The translations under genes were made by a program, and so were the position numbers. From NCBI RefSeq assembly GCF_025685655.1, contig NZ_JAGSYG010000001.1, positions 1,178,001 to 1,242,000 of the forward strand: 64,000 nucleotides of DNA, read 5' to 3'. Below the pieces are notes generated by a model. It made no database searches. It was given only the letters and a program-made list of their open reading frames with translations, and was not told the DNA's origin. This stretch comes from Acidicapsa ligni. GTDB taxonomy: Bacteria > Acidobacteriota > Terriglobia > Terriglobales > Acidobacteriaceae. Of this stretch, positions 53,463 through 63,999 are shown piece after piece; the stretch's first letter is position 1, and every line of letters starts with the position of its first letter.

Positions 53463-53747
53463 ATGCAAACCGATAACCCGATGCACCCTGGGCGCACGCT
53501 AGCTCGTTATCTCGCGGATCGTTCTGTAACCGAAGTAGCCAGGCATCTTGGTGTCGCGCGACCCACGCTTTCACGCCTGCTGCATGGCAGGGCGGCCATG
53601 TCTCTGGATATGGCGCTGCGTCTTTCAGAAGCGTTCAAGACGGAGCCGGACTTATGGCTCCGCCTGCAGATGCAATACGATCTGTGGGTTGCTTCGAGAA
53701 GTAAGCGGGACAAGGTGACGCCGCTTGAGCCAGGTATCGTTGTCTAG
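53463..53747 (+). CDS. Orphan HigA-family antitoxin/HTH regulator
   Basis: A 94-residue HTH protein of the HigA/VapI type: MHPGRTLARYLADRS at the start is the family signature, then the Cro/C1-like helix-turn-helix (VTEVARHLGVARPTLSRLLHGRAAMSLDMALRL) and the HigA-specific tail DLWLRLQMQYDLWVA. In type II toxin-antitoxin loci higB normally precedes higA; here the upstream gene is the di-haem cytochrome and no RelE-like toxin ORF exists. It may therefore be a solitary DNA-binding regulator. It lies 33 bases after the cytochrome stop with an AAGGAAAT box, so it could be the last gene of that transcript. Confidence 0.85.
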   Translation: MQTDNPMHPGRTLARYLADRSVTEVARHLGVARPTLSRLLHGRAAMSLDMALRLSEAFKTEPDLWLRLQMQYDLWVASRSKRDKVTPLEPGIVV

Positions 53748-53775
53748 CTGCTCTGTTTAACTAAAACAGACCAGC
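53747..53775. terminator. Stem-loop between higA and convergent gene
   Basis: GCTG-C-TCTGTTT (53747-53758) pairs with AAACAGA-C-CAGC (53764-53775) with one C-C mismatch. It has no T-run but lies exactly between two stops. Confidence 0.4.
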
Positions 53776-53792
53776 CAGGCTTGACCTTCGAT

Positions 53793-56700
53793 TTAGCCTT
53801 CGATGAGCTTGTCTGTCTGCTTGCTCATCTTGGCCGTTCGTGCGATCTTATCCCAGTTGAATGGGCGTCCATCGATCGCGCGTTTTACTGTCTTGAAGAG
53901 CACTACCGAGAAGACCTGCCGATAAGCAAAGCGTTGCAGCCATATGTGGAAGAGGAGCCATCCATCGCCTTTGTTCGCAGGGTGTTTGCGCTCCAGACTG
54001 AACGCGATTGCCGAGGTTACAAAGTCGATCACCATGAAGGTGAGGAAGTAAGTCAACAGCTTCTCAAAGCTGGCCGTGCTTGCTGCTTCTGGATGATAGT
54101 AGCGGTCGACAAAAAACTGTCCTACGCCAATCAGGAACATCAGATCGATGAAGGGCGATACCAGAGGCAACAGCATCTGAAAGACGAGAATATTAGGCAG
54201 CGCAAAGAGGCCCATCGCCTTATTGCGCGTGAACGCAGCACGGTGCTTCCATATAGCTTGCAGCGTGCCGAAGGACCAGCGGAAGCGTTGCCGCATTAGT
54301 CCACTGGCATTGATCGGTGCTTCAGTAAATGCCAGCGAACGATCTTCGTAAACTACCTTGAGCCCCTGTTCTAACAGGCTCATGGTGAGGTCGGCATCTT
54401 CCGCCACAGTGTTGAGTGGATAGCCTCCGGCAATCTTCACCGGGCCAGTGCGCCACGCCCCAATGGCCCCTGGCACCACGGTCACGACGTTGAAGAGATC
54501 AAGCGCACGCCGCTCGAAATTCTGACTGGTGATGTATTCAAGAGCCTGCCATCGCGTCCAGAGATTGACGCGGTTGCCGACCTTTGCATTGCCCGCAACC
54601 GCGCCGATCATAGGATCTGCAAAGTGCGGAATGAGCTTTGAAATCGCATCTGAAGCGATGACTGTATCGGCATCGATGCCAACGTAGAAATCCTCTGTCA
54701 AGCGCTCTACTGCGTAGTTAAGCGCAGCAGCTTTGCCGCCATTTGGCTTGGTGATTACGGCTACTTTGCCCGATGCAATCTCTGGCTCGTATGCTGCGCG
54801 TGCGACCTCCGCCGTCCTGTCGCTTGAGCCGTCATCGATGACGATCACATGCAGGTTGGAATAATCCGAATTGAGCACGGAGCGCACCGTGCGCACGATC
54901 ACGGTCTCTTCGTTATACGCAGGCACCAGCACTGCTACACGCGGGTTAAAGCCAGGCGTAGGTTCCTTGACGCGAAGCAGCCTGTCGATGATTGCCATCA
55001 CACCGATAACGATGAGACGGCCGCTCATCAGCACGTCGCCAACCAGGAAGACCATGACGATGAAATGGCCGAACAACGATAGGATGCTGAAGGCTACGGA
55101 GTCTGCCTGTGCGCGCCAATACTGCAGGCCCGTGATCTTTGGCATCACCTCGGCTGTTGTCTTGCCCATGAGCGCTGAGACCGGCACGATCTCATAACCG
55201 TGAGCTCGCAACGCGTCGATCAGTACAGGAAGCGCGGCCACCGTTGGCGCACGATTTCCACCGCCATCATGCATCAGGATTACGCTGCCTTGAAACTGCG
55301 GCTTGTCCTTCATGTTCTCAAGCTGTGCCAGTACAGAATCGGTAATCTCTTTTGGAGATTTTCTCGGATGCTCGTTCCAGTCGTCCGTGTCGATCTTGTT
55401 GCCGATGATGGTGTAGCCCATCTGCTGCACGCGATAAGCCGGCTCAGCCTGATCATCCGTATCAGGCTCTTCGTCGATATCGTATGGAGGACGGAAGTAG
55501 AGCGGCTGAATGCCCAGTTTGCTCACAAACAACCGCTCCGTCAGATTCAACTCTAGTTGTACCTGTCGTGGCGAGATTTCGCTGATGTCCGGATGCGAGT
55601 AGGTGTGATTGCCTATCTCATTTCCTTCCCGAACTAACCTCTGCATCAGGCCCACATTTTCCTGGGCTTCTCTGCCGATCAGCATGAACGTACCTTTCAC
55701 ATTCTTGCTCTTCAGGATGTTCAGGATTTTCGGCGTCCATGTGGGGTCCGGACCGTCGTCAAACGAGATCGCAACACGTTTGGGATCGTAGCCGTAGTAC
55801 TGCAACTGGTAGGTCAGCGGATAGATATCCATGTGCTCATCGATGACGAGCCGCCGTCTCGGATCGGGTTCGTCCGTATCCACCTGTACCGTGCGCTTGC
55901 CGGGTTTGGGGGTTCCCGTGATGCGAAGAATGTCGCCTGTACCTTCAACGTCCAGATCGTGACCTGGAGGCACAACACCCAGTGCGTTAAGAGCATCCGC
56001 GGTGTTGGGTTTGTCCCAGATGCTCCAGAGAGAGCGATCCTCCTGCCCCAAAGACCAAAGCGCAAATGTCTGCAGGCCCAGCGCTCGCGCGCCTCGCATC
56101 TCGTTCAGCAAAGTCACACTATCGAGAAACCACACTACATGGCGGATGTGATCGTCTTCATCAATAAATGAGTAGTGAGGGTTGAGCGAGTCGTAATCCA
56201 GATCCAGGTCCGCATCCGCGTCCGATGCTCTTTGCCACGACTCCTGCACACTTAAATCTTCGGTGTTCAGTACCTTTGGTTTGGGATGTTTCTTATCTTT
56301 TGGATCGGGAATCGACATCGTCCAATCGAAGCCATAATTGCCCACAGCGCAGATGATTTTTTCCTTGGGCACTATCTTCAGGACGCGTTGTAGATTACTG
56401 ATAAACCATGTCTGTGAAGCGATAGGCCCGGGCTCGCTGCTCTCCTCATGCTCGTCGTAGTTCATGATGATGAGCCCATCGGAGTTGGCCGCCATACGCT
56501 TTAGATTGTCGTCATCCGTAGAAACCTCGACATTGATGTACAGCCGCAGGTTATGAGCATGCATGTCCGCATACAGGTCCTGAATGAACTGCATGTACGC
56601 GTCCACGGCGTTGTCGGGCAGATTTTCAAAGTCCAGGGAAAGCCCGTGATACATGGGCAGCCCTTTAAAAAAGCTCATGATCTGCGTGTGCAAAGCATGG

Positions 56701-57323
56701 CTCTTGTCACTGTCCAGTACAACGGCGCCAATCGCCGGATCGAAGCTCTTGGTTTGCGGGTTGTAACTCGTCAGGTGCGGGAAAATCTCCGTATCTTCCT
56801 TTGCCGCCGCGATTACATCCTTGATCTTGTTCTGGTCGTCGGGATCATGCACTCCACGACTATCGACTGCGCGATACTCCTGCAGATCGTCCTTCGACTC
56901 CGCCATCAGATTTCCGTCTGGCTCAGAAACATGCAGCCATACGGGAAACAGGATGTCGATCTGATGCACGTGCTCTTTGAACGAGGAGTAGCTGGCCTCA
57001 TTATCCGGTTGATAATAAGCGGCGCGCACGCCTTCGCCAGTGTTAAATGGAATGTCGGAGGCTTTACGCTTGGTCTTGCGGTGTGCCGGTACCCCTCGCG
57101 CCTTTTCCGCGCGCAACAAATCAGACTGCCGATCCCGCACAGCCTTATAGTTGTGCTTGGGTATGGGCAGCAGCAGATCGGGCAGGTGTTGCTCGCGAAA
57201 TACATTGAAAATGAAGATAGCCACAACTATCGTCAACAGCACGGCGGCTACGTCGAAAATGCGGCGCAGGCGCTTCCATCGTTTGCGTTGCGGGTCGAAA
57301 AATATCTGGTGATCAGGAGTCAT
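53793..57323 (-). CDS. Trimodular GH18 / NodB deacetylase / GT2 membrane enzyme
   Basis: A 1176-residue protein combining three enzymes of beta-linked polysaccharide metabolism. One membrane helix (about 23-42) leads to a GH18-like domain (about 95-450) with acid Glu233 in SLDFENLP; then a NodB polysaccharide-deacetylase domain (about 510-725) with FDDGPD (521-526) and HTYSHPD (573-579) intact; a membrane segment pair (about 745-783); then a GT2 synthase (about 790-1050) with DAD at 884-886, EDAD and QRFRW, plus C-terminal membrane helices. The external half would trim or deacetylate the glycan that the GT2 part makes. A PNAG-like or chitin-like exopolysaccharide is the plausible product (inference). 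The start is ATG 57323 with a weak Shine-Dalgarno. Confidence 0.87.
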   Translation of the reverse strand: MTPDHQIFFDPQRKRWKRLRRIFDVAAVLLTIVVAIFIFNVFREQHLPDLLLPIPKHNYKAVRDRQSDLLRAEKARGVPAHRKTKRKASDIPFNTGEGVRAAYYQPDNEASYSSFKEHVHQIDILFPVWLHVSEPDGNLMAESKDDLQEYRAVDSRGVHDPDDQNKIKDVIAAAKEDTEIFPHLTSYNPQTKSFDPAIGAVVLDSDKSHALHTQIMSFFKGLPMYHGLSLDFENLPDNAVDAYMQFIQDLYADMHAHNLRLYINVEVSTDDDNLKRMAANSDGLIIMNYDEHEESSEPGPIASQTWFISNLQRVLKIVPKEKIICAVGNYGFDWTMSIPDPKDKKHPKPKVLNTEDLSVQESWQRASDADADLDLDYDSLNPHYSFIDEDDHIRHVVWFLDSVTLLNEMRGARALGLQTFALWSLGQEDRSLWSIWDKPNTADALNALGVVPPGHDLDVEGTGDILRITGTPKPGKRTVQVDTDEPDPRRRLVIDEHMDIYPLTYQLQYYGYDPKRVAISFDDGPDPTWTPKILNILKSKNVKGTFMLIGREAQENVGLMQRLVREGNEIGNHTYSHPDISEISPRQVQLELNLTERLFVSKLGIQPLYFRPPYDIDEEPDTDDQAEPAYRVQQMGYTIIGNKIDTDDWNEHPRKSPKEITDSVLAQLENMKDKPQFQGSVILMHDGGGNRAPTVAALPVLIDALRAHGYEIVPVSALMGKTTAEVMPKITGLQYWRAQADSVAFSILSLFGHFIVMVFLVGDVLMSGRLIVIGVMAIIDRLLRVKEPTPGFNPRVAVLVPAYNEETVIVRTVRSVLNSDYSNLHVIVIDDGSSDRTAEVARAAYEPEIASGKVAVITKPNGGKAAALNYAVERLTEDFYVGIDADTVIASDAISKLIPHFADPMIGAVAGNAKVGNRVNLWTRWQALEYITSQNFERRALDLFNVVTVVPGAIGAWRTGPVKIAGGYPLNTVAEDADLTMSLLEQGLKVVYEDRSLAFTEAPINASGLMRQRFRWSFGTLQAIWKHRAAFTRNKAMGLFALPNILVFQMLLPLVSPFIDLMFLIGVGQFFVDRYYHPEAASTASFEKLLTYFLTFMVIDFVTSAIAFSLERKHPANKGDGWLLFHIWLQRFAYRQVFSVVLFKTVKRAIDGRPFNWDKIARTAKMSKQTDKLIEG

Positions 57324-57380
57324 TAGGGTCCGTTAAAGAGATAGGGAAGGAACGACACCGTTTGGGTACACTCGAATCGT

Positions 57381-58868
57381 ATGGAAGCTGGTAAGGTGCG
57401 TCAATTGAAAGAGGACAAGATCGATCCTGTGGTCAAAAACGACCAATCCATCTTCAGTGTAAGCTGGCTGGGGTGGCGTGCCATTGCGGCTGTGCTCGGT
57501 GGTTTCATCCTACGCCTTTGGATGCTCTCTGCCTTTCCACAGGTATCCGGAGATGCACTCATTTACGGCAATATCGCCAAGAGCCTGTTGCAGAAGGGGC
57601 AATTCGCGATCACTGACGGCAGCGGCGTGGCGCATTCGACGCTGATTCGCCTCCCAGGATATCCACTTTTTCTCGCCACCTGCTTCCGCCTGTTTGGCAT
57701 GGAGCATTACAACGCCGTTATCTTCACGCAAATCACGCTAGAACTCGTCGCCTGCCTGTTGCTCGCGGATTTTGTGCGCCGCATCTGGTCACCACGCGCC
57801 GGGCTGAATACGCTGTGGCTGGCCGCGATGTGTCCATTTACAGCGGTGTATGCGTCTGCCCCTCTGACGGAATCGCTTACCTTTGACATGATCTGCCTGG
57901 CGCTGTGGTCGCTGGAGCGTTATCTTGCCTGCCAGCGTGCTACTGCGGGCAATCAAATACGTCAGCAGGCAGGCTGGGGGCCGCTGCTGCTCTTTACCTT
58001 GGCCATCAGTTATGCCGCCCTGCTTCGTCCGGATGGCCCGTTGCTGGCGATTGCTTTATGGCCTGCTCTGCTATTTTCCCGCAGCCTTGGTGTCGCATTT
58101 ACCCCGGCATTGCGCAGAGCTTTGCTGGTAGGCGCTTTGGCCGTACTGCCATTCGTTCCGTGGACGATCCGCAACTGGCAGACCTTCCATGTCTTCGAAC
58201 CGCTGGCCCCGCGTTACGCAACCGATCCCGACGAAGATCCACATCGCGGCTGGCAGCACTGGGTCAGAACCTGGTGCCTCGATTTCGCCAGCACCTACGA
58301 GGTCTATTGGAACATCCCCGATAATCCACTGGATGTGAATACTCTGCCGGAAAGAGCTCTTGGATCTGGCGAGGAGCGCGCGCAAACACTGGCACTTATC
58401 GCCGACTACAACGACAACCAGGAGATTACGCCAGCCATCGACGCACGTTTCAGGGCGCTCGCCGAGCAGCGTACAGCCCGGTATCCGTTGCGAACTCTGG
58501 TGCTTCTTCCACTGGGCAGGCTGGGCGATATGTTGCTGCGTCCGCGCGTCGAAAATCTGACCATAGACCTGCGTTGGTGGGAGTATAACCAGCATCGCCC
58601 CGAGACACGTTTCTCCTGGGGTTATGCTGCGGTTAACCTGATCTTTCTGATGCTGGGAGTGGTGGGTTTTTGTTATCGTCCGCGCTACTGGCCGTATATG
58701 GCAGCCTATATTCTGCTGCGGTGCGCGCTGCTGCTCACTGTCGAGGCGCCTGAGACCCGCTATACGCTTGAGTTTTTCCCGATCCTCTTTGTGATGGGCG
58801 GAATCGCCCTGCAGCAGATCTTTCGTTCGCGGAAAAAACAGATAGCGTCTAAAACGGCCAGCGGCTAA
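57381..58868 (+). CDS. GT39/ArnT-like membrane glycosyltransferase
   Basis: A 495-residue, polytopic membrane protein with about ten helices. The acidic periplasmic loop FPQVSGDALIYGNIAKSLLQ near 50-70 is typical of the Dol-P-mannosyltransferase/ArnT (PMT_2) superfamily, where an early Asp is catalytic; GYPLFLA and a RPDG motif follow. It probably transfers a sugar from a lipid-linked donor to an extracytoplasmic acceptor. It is divergent (57 bp) from the trimodular polysaccharide enzyme, so both may serve envelope glycan synthesis. It converges on the LolA-like gene with a stem-loop between. Confidence 0.78.
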   Translation: MEAGKVRQLKEDKIDPVVKNDQSIFSVSWLGWRAIAAVLGGFILRLWMLSAFPQVSGDALIYGNIAKSLLQKGQFAITDGSGVAHSTLIRLPGYPLFLATCFRLFGMEHYNAVIFTQITLELVACLLLADFVRRIWSPRAGLNTLWLAAMCPFTAVYASAPLTESLTFDMICLALWSLERYLACQRATAGNQIRQQAGWGPLLLFTLAISYAALLRPDGPLLAIALWPALLFSRSLGVAFTPALRRALLVGALAVLPFVPWTIRNWQTFHVFEPLAPRYATDPDEDPHRGWQHWVRTWCLDFASTYEVYWNIPDNPLDVNTLPERALGSGEERAQTLALIADYNDNQEITPAIDARFRALAEQRTARYPLRTLVLLPLGRLGDMLLRPRVENLTIDLRWWEYNQHRPETRFSWGYAAVNLIFLMLGVVGFCYRPRYWPYMAAYILLRCALLLTVEAPETRYTLEFFPILFVMGGIALQQIFRSRKKQIASKTASG

Positions 58869-58876
58869 TGGCTGGC

Positions 58877-58905
58877 ATCTGGCGGTTAGTATTTGACCGC
58901 CAGAT
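58877..58905. terminator. Stem-loop between convergent GT39 and LolA-like genes
   Basis: 12-bp arms 58877-58888 and 58894-58905 with one G-T pair and a 5-base loop. There is no T-run. It fills the 38-base gap between both stops. Confidence 0.55.
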
Positions 58906-58906
58906 A

Positions 58907-59611
58907 CTAGTGATTGATGATTTTCGTGCCCGAGGGAGTCTTGATGGTGAAGGCATCCGGAGACACCGACGCGTTCAATTTGAGATTGTGATAACTCACT
59001 TCGCGATAGTTGCCGGATATGTCATAAAACTGCTGCTTGACCGCAATTCCGTTATCCAGGTCGATCCATAGGATCGCTTTCGTGAAATTTTTCTTCACGC
59101 TGTCCTGTAGCGGAGCCAGTTCGAGCCTAGCCGTCGATACACCATCTACCTTCTCGGCTCCGGCGTAATTGACCTTCCAGTTTTTCTGCATGTCTTTGCC
59201 ACTGCCGCCGATTCCCAGCGCAAGAAACGTATCGTACTCCGCGCGATTCGGGCCAGCCTGGAAGACTGTCTCCTGCTTCAGGAGCGGCTCGTAAAGCTTG
59301 AACTGCCCTCCGGCGTAAAGCATCTCTTTGGGAACGGACTTGCCGTTGTCCGTCTTGAGATGCATAGCCATCGACAACTGTCCATTTTTGCGCTCAAACT
59401 GCGCTGTACCCGCCTGCACGTCCTTGTCCGGGATAGGCTCGGTCTGCACGTTGCTCCAGGTGATGTCCGCCGCCGCAGACTTGAACTTCAGCGAAGCGGA
59501 ATCCAGCTTGGCCAGCACCATCTGTAGATCGTCTGCGCCATAGGCAGGGACAACCGCTGCAACGGGAACGAAAAGCAACGAGAGAAGTGTGATCGTGCGC
59601 AGATTAGTCAT
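58907..59611 (-). CDS. LolA-like periplasmic lipoprotein carrier protein
   Basis: A 234-residue exported protein of the LolA/LppX fold. Signal peptide about 1-26 (ending AYG). The sequence alternates strands as expected for the half-barrel: LKFKSAAADITWSNV, GTAQFERKNGQLSMAM, LYAGGQFKLYEP, and a C-terminal AILWIDLDNGIAVKQQFYDISGNYREVSYHNLKLN that matches LolA's DxxxxPxRxxxxDxxGN pattern. It may carry lipoproteins or another lipid across the periplasm; as LolA paralogues are common, it may not be the housekeeping one. No LolB or LolCDE neighbours are seen. Confidence 0.8.
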   Translation of the reverse strand: MTNLRTITLLSLLFVPVAAVVPAYGADDLQMVLAKLDSASLKFKSAAADITWSNVQTEPIPDKDVQAGTAQFERKNGQLSMAMHLKTDNGKSVPKEMLYAGGQFKLYEPLLKQETVFQAGPNRAEYDTFLALGIGGSGKDMQKNWKVNYAGAEKVDGVSTARLELAPLQDSVKKNFTKAILWIDLDNGIAVKQQFYDISGNYREVSYHNLKLNASVSPDAFTIKTPSGTKIINH

Positions 59612-59667
59612 AGGTCACTCAGTGCACTTAGACGAGTAAGGGTTGGAGAAGGATGCCAGAAGCGGGT

Positions 59668-60042
59668 TTAACGCCGCGCCCAGACCTTCCACACGGTTGG
59701 CCTTCCGGAGGAATCCCAGACGGTTTCCCAACGGACGATGGCGACAGCATCCCCTGTTACTGGTTCGATCGCGCGTTGCAGTGCGTGGCTCACGGTCGAA
59801 TAATTCGCCGAGGGATCGACATGAACATCGTTGTACTGCACGGTAACGATAATGCCGTGATCGCCATCGCCTGTCACCTGGATTGGATTCACGAACGACG
59901 CATTTGCGGGCGGCTTATCGCCGTAGTTCCACAGGTGCGGCGTAACGAAAATGAACGCCAGAATCAAGGTAACCATTACGTCGTAATGGAAGCTGCCTCG
60001 CTGGTGCGTCCAGAAAAAATAGCTTTTCAACGTCTTCTGCAT
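59668..60042 (-). CDS. Small single-pass membrane protein, unknown
   Basis: A 124-residue protein with an aromatic, basic N-terminus (KSYFFWTHQRGSFHYD), one membrane helix (about 20-36) and a periplasmic domain of about 85 residues ending in basic WKVWARR. I recognise no named domain. AAGGTGG is directly before the ATG. It lies between serS and the LolA-like gene on the same strand (20 bases after serS), so it is probably co-transcribed with serS. Confidence 0.65.
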   Translation of the reverse strand: MQKTLKSYFFWTHQRGSFHYDVMVTLILAFIFVTPHLWNYGDKPPANASFVNPIQVTGDGDHGIIVTVQYNDVHVDPSANYSTVSHALQRAIEPVTGDAVAIVRWETVWDSSGRPTVWKVWARR

Positions 60043-60062
60043 TCCACCTTCTATTGCTGCTC

Positions 60063-61394
<1,332 letters not shown>

Positions 61395-61406
61395 TTATCC
61401 AGCTTA

Positions 61407-62813
61407 CTATGACCTGTTCGCCGCTTCGGTTGCAGGGGCATCCAGGGGATCGGACTCTGCCCTGTCAATCGCATTATTCGCGGTCCCCATGGTGGCTTCT
61501 TTCCAGCCGGGGAGGGTCTGGTCGCCTGTAATCAGGCGCGCTCCATCGCTGAAAGTAAAGTACGTCCATGCCCAGGTCGCGAAAATCGTGATGCGATTAC
61601 GAAACCCAATCAAAAAATAGATATGAACAAGCAGCCAGGTTGCCCAGGCCATGAATCCGCCCCAATGCGCCTTAAACGGCCACTCGATCTTGGCGACAGC
61701 CGCCAACCGGCCAATTGTCGCCATATCTCCTTTGTCGAAGTAGCGAAAATTGCCGCGTTGCTTTCCCGCAAGATCAGCCGCAATAGCCTTGGCCGCGTAA
61801 CGCCCCATCTGCATCGCAGGTTGTGCAACTCCCGGGACGGGCTTGCCATCCTGCTCAAAATGAGCCAGATCGCCGCATATAAATACATGAGATAAATCCG
61901 GTGGATTCAGTTGGTTATCGACAAAGACGCCCCCGCGCTTGTCTACCGGAGCGCCGAGCAGCTTTCCGAGTGGCGAGGCCTGCACGCCGGCGGCCCACAG
62001 AATCACCACCGCCTCGATCCGCTCCTCGCCCACCTTGACATAACCTGGGCCAACTTCAGAGACATGCTTGTTGGTCCAGACCTCAACGCCCAGGCTTTCA
62101 AGCTGATTTACCGCCTTCTCTGAAAGATCCGGGGGGAAACTCGACAGGATTCGCGGAGAGCCCTCAATCACCAAGACCCGCGCTTCGGACGGATTGATAT
62201 GGCGAAAATCCATCTTCATGTACAGGCGGGCAATATCTGAAACCGCTCCGGCCAGCTCTACGCCGGTTGGACCGCCGCCAATGATCACAAAATTCAACGG
62301 CGGATGCCAGCCATGCTCCAGCATGTGCCGTTCGGCGAGTTCAAACGACAGCAGTACCCGGCGACGAATCTCGGTCGCATCCTCAATCGTCTTGAGCCCC
62401 GGAGCAAATGGCTTCCAATCATCTCTCCCAAAGTAGGAGTGCGTCGCCCCCGTGGCCAGGATCAGGTAGTCGTATGGCAGAATCGTGCCGCTGGTTAGCG
62501 TCAGTTGGCCTGCCGCCGTTTCATGCGTCGTCTGGATGCTGACCACCTCATCCATCAACACCTCGGTGTTGGCATTCTTTTTCAAAATGGTTCGGATCGG
62601 CTGGGCGATCTGTGCCGGCGACAACACCGCCAGCGCGACCTGATAGAGCAACGGCTGAAACGTGTGGTGATTACGACGATCGATGAGCGTTACATCCACA
62701 GGCAGTTTGCCCAGTTCGAGAGCTGCATTGATGCCTGCAAACCCTCCTCCGACGATGGCAACACGGGGCCTGCGTCCAGGCTCAGGTTTGGATTCAGCAG
62801 TTAATTGGCTCAT
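61407..62813 (-). CDS. ndh: Type II NADH:quinone dehydrogenase
   Basis: A 468-residue membrane-bound, non-proton-pumping NADH dehydrogenase. FAD-binding GGGFAGINAA is near 22-31, DRRNHHTFQPLLYQVA matches the NDH-2 signature, the NADH loop is IIGGGPTGVELAG near 175-187, and the flavin-binding GD is in VFICGDLAH. The C-terminal part has a hydrophobic, amphipathic stretch (AWATWLLVHIYFLIGF) that would attach it to the membrane. It passes electrons from NADH to quinone. The Shine-Dalgarno is distant (GAGG 13 bases upstream). The final 30 residues are Ala/Asp-rich and lack homology landmarks. Confidence 0.9.
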   Translation of the reverse strand: MSQLTAESKPEPGRRPRVAIVGGGFAGINAALELGKLPVDVTLIDRRNHHTFQPLLYQVALAVLSPAQIAQPIRTILKKNANTEVLMDEVVSIQTTHETAAGQLTLTSGTILPYDYLILATGATHSYFGRDDWKPFAPGLKTIEDATEIRRRVLLSFELAERHMLEHGWHPPLNFVIIGGGPTGVELAGAVSDIARLYMKMDFRHINPSEARVLVIEGSPRILSSFPPDLSEKAVNQLESLGVEVWTNKHVSEVGPGYVKVGEERIEAVVILWAAGVQASPLGKLLGAPVDKRGGVFVDNQLNPPDLSHVFICGDLAHFEQDGKPVPGVAQPAMQMGRYAAKAIAADLAGKQRGNFRYFDKGDMATIGRLAAVAKIEWPFKAHWGGFMAWATWLLVHIYFLIGFRNRITIFATWAWTYFTFSDGARLITGDQTLPGWKEATMGTANNAIDRAESDPLDAPATEAANRS

Positions 62814-62886
62814 AAGGATGACGGTTCCTCACCCTGTGAGATGCGTACCGCGAGGCAAAAGTATCGCTCTTCCGTGCCGCTATTGC

Positions 62887-63999
62887 TCAGGGATGTTGCT
62901 CCACCGTGAATATAAGACTGCTTGCGTTGCCGGTTGCCGCCAGTCCAATCAGATTGGTGGGCTGGCCAGCCAGCGTAAGCGGAATCACCGTGACGCTGCC
63001 ATCCAACGTTGACGTAAGAGTCGTCGACTGCGCCGCCAGCAATTGTGGCTGGGCGCATCGGCCATGCTGCGGACAGGCCGGAGCCCACGCATACAACTCC
63101 TGGTAAACCGAGACCGTGCCGCCAGCCATGGGATTGCCGTTCATATCCAGCACCCTCAGCGTGACGGGCAGCAGCATGTCCGTGGCAGAAAGACTCTGAC
63201 TGGTGCCAGAGATGGCGGTGAGACTGGCAAACTCTGGCCGCGAACCAAACGCGTTGAAACTCGCGCATTGGCCGCCGCCATTCAGGCAGGCAACCGAAGT
63301 AATCGTCTGCCCCTCGGACAACGGTCCAACCGCAAGCGTCGCCGAAGCCACGCCCGCACTATTTGTTGTTGATGCCGAGCTGGATGTCGAGCCGGATGTA
63401 GTCATCCCCGGGACGCTCTGCCAGGTCACTGTCTGCCCCCCGGCAGGCGCTCCACCGCTCAACGCCAGCGCCTGTACCGGCCAGCTTGTCGTGGCACCAG
63501 CCGCCAGATACAGCGTTGGAGTCAGGGCATTCAATACCGCCGCCGGACCACCGTAAAAATGCGCCTGAACACTTGCCCCATTGGTCAGCGAAGCCGTAAC
63601 TACCGCAATTGAACTGTTGATCGCCGTAACCGCCATCGTTGCCCGAGCATCTCCGCTCGCTGTTACGGAGCAGGTCGTCAGGCCGCAGCCCAATGTCGCC
63701 ACACCGCTCGTAACGGAGTAGATCACTGTCACGCCTCCGGCTGGTGCTCCATTCGCGCCCTCAGCGAACACGGAAAATGGCTGAGGCACATCCATCGGAA
63801 CCTGGTTCGCCGGAGCAGTCACCAGCACGAGACCATCGCCGCTGCCCGCGTCATAGCTAAACCCACCTGGAATGGCCGCAGCCGCATTGAACAGAGGCAG
63901 GTCGTCCACCTCAACATCCAGAGAGCCGATAACACCCGCCATCGCCGCAGGAACCAATGCCGTAATCTCATTCGGCAAAATACTCGTCACCGTGACCGC
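62887..63999 (-). CDS. Secreted Ig-like repeat protein, 5' end cut by window
   Basis: The frame is open to the right window edge, so only the C-terminal 371 residues are seen. They contain at least two Ig-like (Big_1 type) domains: about 70-160 (QPFSVFAEGANGAPAGGVTVIYSV) and about 175-265, with AGVASATLAVG; a third partial strand set follows. Cysteine pairs (GCGLTTC, CLNGGGQC) suggest disulphides. The upstream portion (SILPNEITALVPA) resembles the end of an acidobacterial IPT-type domain. The whole is likely a large surface or secreted adhesin-like protein. No anchoring motif is visible at the C-terminus. Confidence 0.7.
   Translation of the reverse strand, partial: AVTVTSILPNEITALVPAAMAGVIGSLDVEVDDLPLFNAAAAIPGGFSYDAGSGDGLVLVTAPANQVPMDVPQPFSVFAEGANGAPAGGVTVIYSVTSGVATLGCGLTTCSVTASGDARATMAVTAINSSIAVVTASLTNGASVQAHFYGGPAAVLNALTPTLYLAAGATTSWPVQALALSGGAPAGGQTVTWQSVPGMTTSGSTSSSASTTNSAGVASATLAVGPLSEGQTITSVACLNGGGQCASFNAFGSRPEFASLTAISGTSQSLSATDMLLPVTLRVLDMNGNPMAGGTVSVYQELYAWAPACPQHGRCAQPQLLAAQSTTLTSTLDGSVTVIPLTLAGQPTNLIGLAATGNASSLIFTVEQHP

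Noticed and set aside
53463..53747. A complete HigBA toxin-antitoxin module
   Set aside because: Only the antitoxin-like gene is present; no RelE-fold ORF lies on either side.
56553..57326. 257-codon plus-strand ORF over the GH18 part of the trimodular enzyme
   Set aside because: Antisense shadow of a conserved domain.
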